NCBI RefSeq assembly: GCF_004121055.1
Contig: NZ_PYAL01000003.1
Span: 496,001-560,000, forward strand
Reading direction: 5' to 3'
Length of the DNA: 64,000 nucleotides
DNA from: Achromobacter aloeverae
GTDB taxonomy: Bacteria > Pseudomonadota > Gammaproteobacteria > Burkholderiales > Burkholderiaceae_B
Shown here: in pieces, positions 34,918 to 43,476 of the stretch
Position numbering within the stretch: position 1 is the stretch's first letter
Layout: the number at the start of each line of letters is the position of its first letter
The notes under the pieces: model-generated
What the model saw: only the letters and a program-made list of their open reading frames with translations
What the model was told of the DNA's origin: nothing
Databases searched by the model: none
Made by a program: the position numbers and the translations under genes

Positions 34918-36054
34918 ATGAGCATGCGTGGCGATACCAGCAATTACCGCGATCTTTTTCTCGGCGACGTCCCCATGATGGACGCGCGCGCGCCCATCGA
35001 GTTTCGCAAGGGTGCGTTTCCGCACACGGTGAACCTGCCGCTGATGACGGACAGCGAGCGGCAGAAGGTCGGTACCTGCTACACACAGCAGGGCGAGGCC
35101 GCGGCCATCGCGCTGGGCCATCGGCTGGTCAGCGGGCAGGTCAAGGCGGAGCGCCTGGCCGCCTGGGCCGACTTCGCGCGCGCGCATCCGGATGGCTATC
35201 TCTACTGCTTTCGCGGCGGCTTGCGCTCGCAGATCGTGCAGACCTGGTTGCGCGAGGAGGCCGGCATCGCCTATCCGCGCGTGATCGGCGGCTACAAGGC
35301 CCTGCGCGGCTTTCTCCTGGACACGCTGGACCGCGCGTTGGCCGAATGCGGCTTCGTGGTGCTCGGCGGCATGACGGGCACGGGCAAGACGGACGTCCTC
35401 GCGCAGCTGGCGCACGGACTGGACCTGGAAGGCCACGCCCATCACCGGGGTTCCAGCTTCGGCAAGCGCGTCACCGGCCAGCCGGCGCAGATCGACTTCG
35501 AGAACGGCCTGGCCGTCGACATCCTGAAGAAGCGTCACGCTGGCCATGCGCATTTCGTGGTGGAAGACGAGGGCCAGGCCATCGGGGCCTGCAGCGTTCC
35601 GGTGGGCCTGCATCAGGGCATGCAACGCTATCCGCTGGTGTGGCTGGAGGACAGCTTCGAGAACCGGGTGCGGCGCATCCTGCGCGACTATGTCGTGAAC
35701 CTGGGCGCGGAGTTCGTCGCCGAGCACGGCCACGAGCAGGGGCAGCTACTGTTCGCGCAACGGCTGCGCCAGAGCCTGGACAAGATCCAGAAACGGTTGG
35801 GCGGCCTGCGGCACCAGCAGTTGGCGGCCATCATGGATGCCGCGCTGGCGGAGCAGGCGCGCGGCGGCGGCGTGGAGGGACACCGGGCATGGATCGAGGC
35901 GCTGCTGACAAGCTACTACGATCCCATGTACCGCCATCAGCGGGAAAGCAAGGCGGGGCGTATCGTCTTTTCCGGCGACGAGGCCGCCGTGCTGGAGTAC
36001 TTGCGCCGCGCCAGCACGATGGCACGCCGGCCTGACCCGGGCACTTCGGCGTGA
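34918..36054 (+). CDS. selU: tRNA 2-selenouridine synthase
   Basis: A 378-residue SelU (MnmH). The rhodanese domain covers about residues 8-130, with the catalytic Cys97 in [12 protein letters not shown], the same number as I recall for E. coli. A P-loop GGMTGTGKT follows at 150-158. It replaces sulfur by selenium at the 2-thiouridine wobble position of tRNA through a geranyl intermediate. It needs selenophosphate from SelD, which is not in this window. The start at 34918 was chosen because similarity begins there; 34924 is possible. Confidence 0.94.
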   Translation: MSMRGDTSNYRDLFLGDVPMMDARAPIEFRKGAFPHTVNLPLMTDSERQKVGTCYTQQGEAAAIALGHRLVSGQVKAERLAAWADFARAHPDGYLYCFRGGLRSQIVQTWLREEAGIAYPRVIGGYKALRGFLLDTLDRALAECGFVVLGGMTGTGKTDVLAQLAHGLDLEGHAHHRGSSFGKRVTGQPAQIDFENGLAVDILKKRHAGHAHFVVEDEGQAIGACSVPVGLHQGMQRYPLVWLEDSFENRVRRILRDYVVNLGAEFVAEHGHEQGQLLFAQRLRQSLDKIQKRLGGLRHQQLAAIMDAALAEQARGGGVEGHRAWIEALLTSYYDPMYRHQRESKAGRIVFSGDEAAVLEYLRRASTMARRPDPGTSA

Positions 36055-36138
36055 CGTCTTGTGGGGCCGGAGCGTCTTGCATAAGATGCCATCAGGGTGG
36101 CAGGCCCGAGATGCAACACTTAAGATGCAGGATGTTGG

Positions 36139-36161
36139 CACGGTCTGCATAGCAGGCCGTG
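36139..36161. promoter_or_regulatory. Inverted repeat before the NmrA-like gene
   Basis: CACGGTCTGC and GCAGGCCGTG around ATA, ten pairs with one G-U-type mismatch, 30 bases before the ATG. It may be an operator or an mRNA hairpin in the leader. Confidence 0.45.
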
Positions 36162-36190
36162 TCCCATACCGAACTCTTGGAGATTTGCTC

Positions 36191-36802
36191 ATGGCTGACG
36201 TCGCACTCATCGGCGCATCCGGCAATGCCGGCGCGCGCATCCTCAAGGAACTGTCCGACCGCGGCCACCACGTGACCGCGATCGCCCGCAATGCCGAGAA
36301 AATCGCCAAGCTGCCCAACGTCACGGCCAGGCACGGCGACGTTTATGACAAGGATGGCCTGGTTGCGTTGCTGCGCGGCCACGACGCCGTGATCAGCGCG
36401 GTGCATTTCACCGCCAGCGATCCCCATGTGCTGATCGACGCCGTGCGCGCGGCCGGGGTCAGGCGCTACCTGGTGGTCGGCGGCGCCGGCAGCCTGGAGA
36501 TCGCGCCGGGCCAGCGCCTGGTGGACCAGCCGGACTTCCCGCAGGCCTACAAGGTCGAAGCGACCAAGGGCGCGGAATTCCTCGACCTGCTCAAGGGCGT
36601 GCAGGACCTCGACTGGACCTTCCTGTCGCCGTCGGCCATGTTCATTCCGGGCGAGCGCACCGGCAAGTTCCGCCTGGGCACCGACCAGTTACTGGCCGGC
36701 GAGCATGGTTCGAGCATCAGTTTCGAGGACTATGCGATTGCATTGGTCGACGAATTGGAAACGCCGGCGCACGTGCGCCGGCGTTTTACGGTCGGATATT
36801 GA
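36191..36802 (+). CDS. NAD(P)-binding oxidoreductase (NmrA/YwnB-like)
   Basis: A 203-residue Rossmann protein. The cofactor motif is IGASGNAGARI at residues 6-16; YLVVGGAGSLEI lies near 95, and FLSPSAMFIPGERTG near 150. The length and these segments match the small atypical SDR group that includes YwnB and many quinone- or stress-linked reductases. The substrate is unknown. Transcribed alone, with an inverted repeat in its leader. Confidence 0.88.
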   Translation: MADVALIGASGNAGARILKELSDRGHHVTAIARNAEKIAKLPNVTARHGDVYDKDGLVALLRGHDAVISAVHFTASDPHVLIDAVRAAGVRRYLVVGGAGSLEIAPGQRLVDQPDFPQAYKVEATKGAEFLDLLKGVQDLDWTFLSPSAMFIPGERTGKFRLGTDQLLAGEHGSSISFEDYAIALVDELETPAHVRRRFTVGY

Positions 36803-36832
36803 GCAGGACAGGCTGAGAAGGTCAGGCGCTCA

Positions 36833-36868
36833 GTTACTCCAACCGTTACTCCAACCGTTACTCCGACG
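36833..36868. repeat. Tandem array, 12-bp unit x3
   Basis: GTTACTCCAACC twice and GTTACTCCGACG once, in the gap between two convergent genes. Confidence 0.9.
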
Positions 36869-36880
36869 CTACCGCAATCG

Positions 36881-37366
36881 TTATTGCAACGCCGCCACGC
36901 CCGCCTGCGCGATTTCCTCGTCATGCTGCGGCGTGTCGGCCGAGACGCCGATGGCGCCCACTACCTGGCCGTGGACGGTAAGCGGTAGTCCGCCCCGCAT
37001 CAGGACGAAGCCGCGCGCGGTCGCCGCGGCGGGCCGGTTGCCGTTGATGGCGTCTTCCAGCGCGCCGCTCGGCCGACGGAACAGCGCGGCGGTGCGCGCC
37101 TTGCCGGGCGCCAGTTCGACGCCGGCTGGAACCGCGGCGTTATCCATGCGCAGCAGCAGCAAGGGCTGCCCGGCGGCGTCGACCACCGAGATGACGCAGG
37201 GCCAGCCGGCCGCCTGCGCCTTGGCCTGCGCGGCGGCCAGCACATGTTGCGCGGCGGCCAGATTGAGCACGGGTTGGGTGGGCAATTGGGGCGGGGCGGC
37301 GTGGGCCGAGGCGGCGATACCCAGTCCAAATGCGAGGGCGGCCGTATAGCGGGTGAGGCGTTTCAT
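36881..37366 (-). CDS. Exported GlcG/HbpS-family protein
   Basis: A 161-residue protein with a signal peptide ending SAHA at about residue 23. The mature part is one GlcG/HbpS domain, with VVDAAGQPLLLLRMD near 63 and the C-terminal GGLPLTVHGQVVGAIGVS. Some members bind heme or corrinoid-like cofactors, but most have no known role. It is divergent from a LysR gene across 101 AT-rich bases, so it is probably that regulator's target. Confidence 0.85.
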   Translation of the reverse strand: MKRLTRYTAALAFGLGIAASAHAAPPQLPTQPVLNLAAAQHVLAAAQAKAQAAGWPCVISVVDAAGQPLLLLRMDNAAVPAGVELAPGKARTAALFRRPSGALEDAINGNRPAAATARGFVLMRGGLPLTVHGQVVGAIGVSADTPQHDEEIAQAGVAALQ

Positions 37367-37467
37367 TTCAGACTCCTGATGCTGCGGAAAAACGAGTCTC
37401 TATTTCAGCATCGAGTAAATTCGTGTTCAATAAAGAAGACTGGCTTCTTTATTTAAGAAAACTGAAT

Positions 37468-38355
37468 ATGGAAATTCGCCACCTGCGCGCCTTCGCGGTC
37501 GTCGCGCGTGAACTCCACTTTGGCCGCGCCGCCGAGTTGCTGGGCATTTCCGCGCCTACGCTGACCGTGCAGATCCAGGAACTGGAACGCGCCGTCCAGG
37601 CGCGCCTGCTGCAACGGACCAAGCGGTCCGTGGCCTTGACCCCCGCCGGCGCGACCTTCCTCGCCGAAAGCGAAATGGCGTTGGCCCAGTTCGACCATGC
37701 GGTGGACGTGGGCCGCCGGGCCGGACGTGGCGAGGTGGGGGCGATCGCGCTGGGATATGTGGGATCCGCTGCTTACTCCGGCGTCCTGCAGGACCAGACG
37801 CGGCGTTTCCTGTCGCGTTGGCCGGACGTGGAGATCCGCGCGCGCGAGCTGCCGATGGATGAACTGCCCAGCCTGCTGGAGGACGGCAAGGTCGACGTCG
37901 CATTCGTGCGCACGCCGGTCAACCTGCCTGCCAGCCTGTCCGGCCGCGTGCTGGCCAGGGACCGCTTCTGCCTGGCATTGCCGCGGGACCATGCCTTGGC
38001 GCGTGGCGACGCGCCCGTGCCCGCGCGGGCCCTGGCGGGCGAGTCCTTCGTGGTGCCGGAACAGCACTCCGGCTTGCAGGAGGTGGCCCGGCGCGGGCGC
38101 TTCACGCCGCATATCAGCGCGGTGCCGGGTTCCCTGCTGGCGGTATTGACGCAGGTATCGGTCGGCGCCAGCGTGGCGGTGGTGCCCAGCGTGCTGCGGC
38201 GGGTGATCGCGCTGCCGCATGTGGTGTATCGGGATATCGCCGGCGCCGTCATTCCCTCGCAGGTCGCGGCCATCTATCGCCGGCACGAGGCCGCCCCCGG
38301 CGTGCGGCGCTTCGTCACGCAGATTCTGCAAACGCCGGAGCCCAAGGTGCAGTAA
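37468..38355 (+). CDS. LysR-family transcriptional regulator
   Basis: A 295-residue LysR protein. The helix-turn-helix is at residues 1-60 (MEIRHLRAFAVVAREL at the start, HFGRAAELLGISAPTL as recognition part). The effector domain contains the usual GAIALGYVGSA opening. The start at 37468 fits the common MEIRHLR opening; the upstream in-frame codons do not. Likely controls the divergent GlcG/HbpS-like gene. Confidence 0.93.
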   Translation: MEIRHLRAFAVVARELHFGRAAELLGISAPTLTVQIQELERAVQARLLQRTKRSVALTPAGATFLAESEMALAQFDHAVDVGRRAGRGEVGAIALGYVGSAAYSGVLQDQTRRFLSRWPDVEIRARELPMDELPSLLEDGKVDVAFVRTPVNLPASLSGRVLARDRFCLALPRDHALARGDAPVPARALAGESFVVPEQHSGLQEVARRGRFTPHISAVPGSLLAVLTQVSVGASVAVVPSVLRRVIALPHVVYRDIAGAVIPSQVAAIYRRHEAAPGVRRFVTQILQTPEPKVQ

Positions 38356-38415
38356 GGCGCGGCAGTAAGGCGCGGCAAGGCACACCAAGGCACACCGAGG
38401 CACAGCGAGGCACGC
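38350..38415. repeat. Tandem array, 13-bp x2 then 10-bp x4
   Basis: CAGTAAGGCGCGG twice, then four variants of CAAGGCACAC. The LysR stop codon lies inside the first unit. Confidence 0.85.
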
Positions 38416-38472
38416 TAGGCGCGTGCCATGGCGCCGCCGCGTGGCAGGCCGCGCGCCAGGTCCGGACGGGGC

Positions 38473-39033
38473 CTAGAGCCGCGGGAGCAGGCTGATCTCC
38501 AGCTTGTCCTTGCCCGACGACAGCTTCCCGGCGATCTGTCTCATCTTAGCTTCCGTCATGCCGTGCTCATCCATGCCGGGCGTCACGAGCAGGTTGCCGC
38601 TCTCGATGGGACCGCGGATGACCACGGTGGTGAGCACTTCGCCAGCGGCGCGCAGGACCACGCTTCTTCCGACGTTTTCGCTGGTCAACTGGGCCAGGGC
38701 CTGGCGCGACTCGGGCGCCAGGCGGATTTCCAGCGTGGACTGCTCGCCGGGCTGGCCTTCGCGGATCGCGGCATGGGCGACGGTCAATACCAGCGGCGCG
38801 GAAGACAGCTGGGCCAGGAGCCGGTTCCTCGCGCCGGATTTCGCTCCGGCGGGGGGCTTTGCCGTCCACGATGGCGGCAGGCCAGCAAGGGACTCAGGGA
38901 TAAGGGGTTCGGGCACTGCCTGGAATGCCTGGGCCGCCGGCAGCGCACCCATCCCCGCCGCGAACAGCGCCGCCAGGACGGAATACCTGGTCGCGCGCGG
39001 CATGCCTTGCCTGCCCTTGCTGGTTGCACGCAT
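38473..39033 (-). CDS. Exported protein resembling the SecD head subdomain
   Basis: A 186-residue protein. A signal peptide ends around residue 35 (PAAQA). The C-terminal half (about 95-186) resembles the periplasmic P1-head subdomain of SecD: LTSENVGRSVVLRAAGEVL, then TTVVIRGPIESGNLLV and KLSSGKDKLEISLLP. It lacks all SecD membrane helices, so it is a free periplasmic domain. Its role is unknown; such stand-alone heads occur in Burkholderiales. Transcribed alone. Confidence 0.75.
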   Translation of the reverse strand: MRATSKGRQGMPRATRYSVLAALFAAGMGALPAAQAFQAVPEPLIPESLAGLPPSWTAKPPAGAKSGARNRLLAQLSSAPLVLTVAHAAIREGQPGEQSTLEIRLAPESRQALAQLTSENVGRSVVLRAAGEVLTTVVIRGPIESGNLLVTPGMDEHGMTEAKMRQIAGKLSSGKDKLEISLLPRL

Positions 39034-39168
39034 GGGTAAGGACCTCGTAAATAATGAACCTGGCGCATTCTACGGGGCCGCGTGTCCATGCCAGGTAACG
39101 ATAGGCAATGGTTTTTTCCCAAATCGTTGCGGGGAGGCTCGCCGGCCCAGGGTTTTTTTCGCCTTCCG

Positions 39169-40614
39169 CTATTTCATATACAGCTTGCGCAAGGCACGTG
39201 CGTCCTTTATCTCGTCGATATGCCATAGCGCATCGAGCAGCTCCAGGCTGCGCTTCCTGCCCAGCACCGGCGCCAGCAGGTCGATGGCTTTCTCGTTCTC
39301 CTCCGGCGGCGTCAGCGGGTTCTCGAAACTCCCCTTGGCCGCCATGGTCTGGCCGTGCAGGACACGGCCATCCTTGAGATGCACGGCCATGACGCAACGC
39401 CAGCGCCGCTGCACGTCCGTCAGCGACGGATCGCCCACGGCGTGCACCCGCGCGCGCATTTTCAGGACGCGCGGGTCCTTCATGCGATCAAAATCGTGGG
39501 CGGACTTGAACGTCAGCTTGCGGTCCAGCAGCATGACGGCCAGCAGGTGCTGCACCGAGATGTCGGGCATGGGGCGGTTGTCGACGATCTCCAGTTCCTT
39601 GTCCGGCATGTTGGCGATGACCTTCTCCACGTCGTCCGCGCCGAAGCCGTGTTCGGCCATCAGGTCGTTCAGCACGTGCATGGGACCCTGGATAGGACCG
39701 CCTATGGGCCAGCGCTTGATGGACGCGCGCAGCATCTCATAGTCCTTGCCCAGCCCGCGCGCCAGGTCCTCGCGGTCGTATGCCTCGGGCGCGAAGGTGT
39801 GGAAGAAATCGCGCTCGCCGGAAAAGATATCCTCCACGCCGGTCCAGCCGCAGGCCGCCATCATGGCTGCCTGCAAGCCGTTGTGGGCGGGCATCCCACC
39901 CATCGCGTAGGCTTTCTCTATGTGCTCGGGATCGCGGAACATGGTGTAGAGTCCCGCCGTCTGCTGGCCGGTATAGGACAGCATGTAGCGCACCTGCAAG
40001 GGCGTGAGGGCCAGCAGCGAACCCGCCGCGGCGGCCGCGCCGAACAATTGCCCGGTCGCTCCGGCGTGATGGCCGGAGCGCAGGTAGGGCATGGGCTTGA
40101 GCGTGAGCAGCATGCGGGCGCACACGTCGTAGCCCAGCACGACGGCGCGCAGGAATTGCGCGCCGTTCAAGCGCTTGCGCTCCGCAATCGCCAGCGCCGC
40201 CGGGATCACGCTGGTGCCCGGGTGGGTCAGGGATGGCGGATGCGTATCGTCGGTTTCGTCGGCATGGCCGAACATGCCATTGGCCAGCGCCGCATTCTGC
40301 ACCGTGGTGACGATGCGCGTGCCGATCACCCCGGCTTCCTCGCGTCCGCCCAGGGGTTTCACATATTCGATGGCTTTTTTTCCCGGCAGCAGGCGCGACC
40401 CGGAAATCATCGCCGCGAAGGTATCGACCAGGTGCAGGCGGGCGCGCTCGGCAACCCTGCGTGGTAATGGGCGTTCGGCGGCCTGGGCGATGTAGCGGCT
40501 CAGCTTCCGCATGACCGGGGAGATGCCGGCGACCGCGTCTCCCGGCGCTTTTTCGACGGTTTCTCCTGCCGCTTTCTTCGCAACGCGCTTGTCGGTGTTC
40601 TGGTGTTTTTTCAT
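39169..40614 (-). CDS. MmgE/PrpD-family protein (first of two)
   Basis: A 481-residue member of the 2-methylcitrate dehydratase/cis-aconitate decarboxylase superfamily. Segments ALANGMFGHADETDDTHPPS near residue 115 (given only to its core, GHADETDDTHPP), PGTSVIPAALAIAER and HAGATGQLFGAAAAAG are conserved. In Bordetella such proteins usually sit with Bug receptors and act on unknown carboxylates. The first 40 residues are a Lys-rich extension not found in most members. Last gene of the run PrpD-Bug-PrpD. Confidence 0.87.
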   Translation of the reverse strand: MKKHQNTDKRVAKKAAGETVEKAPGDAVAGISPVMRKLSRYIAQAAERPLPRRVAERARLHLVDTFAAMISGSRLLPGKKAIEYVKPLGGREEAGVIGTRIVTTVQNAALANGMFGHADETDDTHPPSLTHPGTSVIPAALAIAERKRLNGAQFLRAVVLGYDVCARMLLTLKPMPYLRSGHHAGATGQLFGAAAAAGSLLALTPLQVRYMLSYTGQQTAGLYTMFRDPEHIEKAYAMGGMPAHNGLQAAMMAACGWTGVEDIFSGERDFFHTFAPEAYDREDLARGLGKDYEMLRASIKRWPIGGPIQGPMHVLNDLMAEHGFGADDVEKVIANMPDKELEIVDNRPMPDISVQHLLAVMLLDRKLTFKSAHDFDRMKDPRVLKMRARVHAVGDPSLTDVQRRWRCVMAVHLKDGRVLHGQTMAAKGSFENPLTPPEENEKAIDLLAPVLGRKRSLELLDALWHIDEIKDARALRKLYMK

Positions 40615-40662
40615 GTGCGTCTTCTACGTTCCTGCTGGGGGTTGCATGGCCAACGCGCGGCA

Positions 40663-41751
40663 TCAATCCGCGTGGATATTCATTTTCTGGATAAGTCCGG
40701 CCCAGGTGGCCGACTCCGTCTTGATCAGCGCGGCGAACTCGCGCGGCGTGTCGATGGTCAGCTCAAGGCCCTGCTTGGCCATGGCGTCGCGGACGTCGGG
40801 CTGCTGCACGACCTGCTGCGCGGCCGCCGCCAGTTTTTCGACAATGGCATCGGGCGTTCCCTTGGGCAGCAGCAAGCCATACCAGGACGTCACGTCGAAG
40901 CCCGGCAGCCCGGTCTGGTCCAGGGTGGGCAGGTCGGGCGCCACGTCGGAGCGCTTCAGGCCGGTGACCGCCAGGGCGCGCAGCTTGCCGTCCTTCACAT
41001 GCGGCATCACGGCCGACACGCTGCCGAACATCAGCTGGGCCTGCCCGCTGAGCAGGCCTATCGTCGCCGGGCCGCCTCCCTTGTAGGGGATGTGAGTGAT
41101 ATTGGTCCCGGTGCGCGCCTTGAACAGTTCGCCGGCCAGGTGCAGCGGGCTGCCGGTCCCGCTGGACGAGTAGTTGAGTTGACCGGGCCTGGACTTGGCC
41201 AGGTTGACCAGGTCCTGCACGCTGTGCACGGGCAGGCTGGGGTTCACCACCAGCACATACTGCGCCGCGGCCAGCAGCGTGACCGGCTTGAAGTCTCGCT
41301 GCACGTCGAAGGGTAGGTTGCGGTAGAGCGAGGGATTCATGGTCAGCGCCGTGTTGAATCCCATCAGCACCGTGTAGCCGTCAGGTTCGGACTTGGCCAC
41401 GATATCGGTGGCGATGTTGCCCGCGGCGCCGCCCCGGTTGTCGACGACGATAGGCTGGCCCAGCAGCGCGCCCAGCTTCGGCGCCATGATGCGGGCCAGC
41501 GTGTCGGTACCGCCACCCGGCGGGAAGGGCAGCACCAGGCGGATGGGATGGACGGGCCACTTGGAGGCGTCTTCCGCGGCGCTTGCCGGCGCCGCGGCCA
41601 GCATGGCGATGGCGGCGGCCGCGGCCGCGGCCGAGGTTACGGCGACAGTGGCGATGGCGGCAAGCCGCCGTGGCAGCGCGGCAGCGGCCCGGGCCAGCCG
41701 CGTGGCTGCGCGACGCGCCGGATGGCGCCTCGCTGTGGGGAGGAATGGCAT
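40663..41751 (-). CDS. Bug-family (TctC) periplasmic solute receptor
   Basis: A 362-residue receptor. The signal region is unusually long (about 55 residues) with a basic N-terminus and an Ala-rich core ending ASAAE. The mature domain has HPIRLVLPFPPGGGTD and VDNRGGAAGNIATD. It lies between two MmgE/PrpD genes, 48 and 49 bases from them, which suggests that it imports the carboxylate they act on. Confidence 0.9.
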   Translation of the reverse strand: MPFLPTARRHPARRAATRLARAAAALPRRLAAIATVAVTSAAAAAAAIAMLAAAPASAAEDASKWPVHPIRLVLPFPPGGGTDTLARIMAPKLGALLGQPIVVDNRGGAAGNIATDIVAKSEPDGYTVLMGFNTALTMNPSLYRNLPFDVQRDFKPVTLLAAAQYVLVVNPSLPVHSVQDLVNLAKSRPGQLNYSSSGTGSPLHLAGELFKARTGTNITHIPYKGGGPATIGLLSGQAQLMFGSVSAVMPHVKDGKLRALAVTGLKRSDVAPDLPTLDQTGLPGFDVTSWYGLLLPKGTPDAIVEKLAAAAQQVVQQPDVRDAMAKQGLELTIDTPREFAALIKTESATWAGLIQKMNIHAD

Positions 41752-41800
41752 GATGGTCTCCAGGTCTTTTTCTCGTCTGTTCGTGAGACTGCGGCAGCGC

Positions 41801-43216
41801 TCAGTCGCCAGCCGCCGTCAGTTCCCGGGTGATGTCGCGTATGTCGGCGACGTCCTCCAGGCGGCGGACGAGGGCGATGGCGCGCTCGGCCTTGTCCATG
41901 GGCCAGCGGCTGAATTCCGCGCACTCCCGGAACTTGTCGGCCACCTCGTCCTCGGACATGGGATGGGCCTTGTTGCCCTTGCCGGCGTCGATGCGTCCGC
42001 CGTGGCGGCGGCCGTCCTTGAGCTCTATTTCCACGTGCGAAGTGACGATGGTGTGCTGTTCGCGCACGGCCTCGTCCGGCGTGTATGTCGTGTATTCGAC
42101 CTTGGCGATGGTCTCCTGCACGTCGGGGCGCATGACGTATTCATCATGGAACTGGTTCAAGCCGCACTTGCGCTCCAGCAGCAGCGCCGCCAGGCAGAAT
42201 TCGAGGCTGAACTTGGCCTGCAATTCGGTCTTGGGCTGGTGGTGCAGCAGGGTGTGGTGGATGTTCTGGCTGGTCTTGACCCGTATCCGCGCGACGTCCC
42301 CGGGATGGATGTCATGCCGCAGGACCAGTTCCTGCATCTTGGTCATGGCCGGATGGCCCAGGCTGCCGGTGGGAAAGGCCTTGAGCCAGATGCCCCGGTC
42401 GACGAAGGACCACGGGCGTCCAAGCTTGTCGACCAGGCGCGCGGCGTCGTAGCCGCCGCCCAGGGCCTGGAAGAAGCCGCGCCTGGCTTCGAGGATGATG
42501 GGGGAAGCGGTGAAGCCCCGCTGTTGCAGGTCGGCGGCGACGATGCCGACCTCGGCCGAACGGCCGGCATGGAAAGGCTTGACCGATGTGCCGAAATTCT
42601 CCTGCAGGCCGCCGGCCTGGCTGGCGGCGATTCCCAGGGTGGTCGCGACGCCGTCGGCGTCCATGCCGTACAGGCGGGCCACGGCGGCGGCGGCCCCCAG
42701 CATGCCGCACGTGGCGGTGGCATGGAAGCCGTGCAGGATGTGATTGACGTGCGTGGCGTCGAACAGCCGGCACGCCACTTCGACGCCTACCTGGTAGGCC
42801 AGGAGCAGTTCGCGTCCGCTGGCGCCGCGGGCTTCGCCGGCCGCGAGCACGGCGGACAGGACGGGCGCGGTGGGATGCACGCCCTGGTAGCGGCCGGTTT
42901 CGGCCTGCAGGGTATCGTCGTAGTCGTCGGCGTGCATCGCGGTGCCGTTGGCCAGGGCGGCGAAACGCGGCGCCAGGCGCAGCGAGGTGCCGAGGACGCC
43001 AGCCGGTCCAGTGCAGCCCAGGTCCCGCAGGTAGCCCGCCAGTACCCGGCCCGGCGCGGAGATGGCGCCGGGCAGCGCCACGCCCAAGGCGTCCAGGATG
43101 GCTTTCTTGCCCAGTTGCCCTACCTCCGCGGGAATATCGCTATCCTGCGTGGCGACGACGAATGTCGCGACATGGCGGGTCAATGGGGGAACGTCGGCGG
43201 CGCCGGTCGTCTTCAT
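41801..43216 (-). CDS. MmgE/PrpD-family protein (second of two)
   Basis: A 471-residue MmgE/PrpD protein, only distantly like its neighbour. It has ALANGTAMHADDYDDTLQ near residue 90, QGVHPTAPVLSAVLA and HGFHATATCGMLGAAAA, all family signatures. The start at 43216 has a GGAGA site; a far longer open frame runs upstream but is a shadow of the efflux genes. First gene of the PrpD-Bug-PrpD operon; no regulator lies beside it. Confidence 0.88.
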   Translation of the reverse strand: MKTTGAADVPPLTRHVATFVVATQDSDIPAEVGQLGKKAILDALGVALPGAISAPGRVLAGYLRDLGCTGPAGVLGTSLRLAPRFAALANGTAMHADDYDDTLQAETGRYQGVHPTAPVLSAVLAAGEARGASGRELLLAYQVGVEVACRLFDATHVNHILHGFHATATCGMLGAAAAVARLYGMDADGVATTLGIAASQAGGLQENFGTSVKPFHAGRSAEVGIVAADLQQRGFTASPIILEARRGFFQALGGGYDAARLVDKLGRPWSFVDRGIWLKAFPTGSLGHPAMTKMQELVLRHDIHPGDVARIRVKTSQNIHHTLLHHQPKTELQAKFSLEFCLAALLLERKCGLNQFHDEYVMRPDVQETIAKVEYTTYTPDEAVREQHTIVTSHVEIELKDGRRHGGRIDAGKGNKAHPMSEDEVADKFRECAEFSRWPMDKAERAIALVRRLEDVADIRDITRELTAAGD

Positions 43217-43325
43217 GCTCGGTCTCCTTGTCTTCTTGTACGCGCCGGGGGGGACGCGGCGCGTTGCGCTTTGATATGCGCGAAGAATGAAGAACGGCGA
43301 CAACCGTGTAAAGTGCAAAAATTCG

Positions 43326-43356
43326 GTGGATTGATGTGTTGTGAACATCAATCCAC
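43326..43356. promoter_or_regulatory. 12-bp perfect inverted repeat between the PrpD and efflux operons
   Basis: GTGGATTGATGT and ACATCAATCCAC around seven bases. Read on the minus strand it is followed by CGAATTTTTG, so it may terminate the efflux operon; it also lies 110 bases before the PrpD start and could be an operator. The surrounding stretch 43217-43476 has no gene. Confidence 0.55.
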
Positions 43357-43476
43357 GGAGGCGGGAATCATGCGGTGCAATAGCATGCTTGTCCCCAAAA
43401 TAAGACAAAGGCCGGGAGGCCGCGCAAACCCTGCTCGCAAGGCACTCGCGGCCGATTGCCGCATTGCGGCGCGCCG

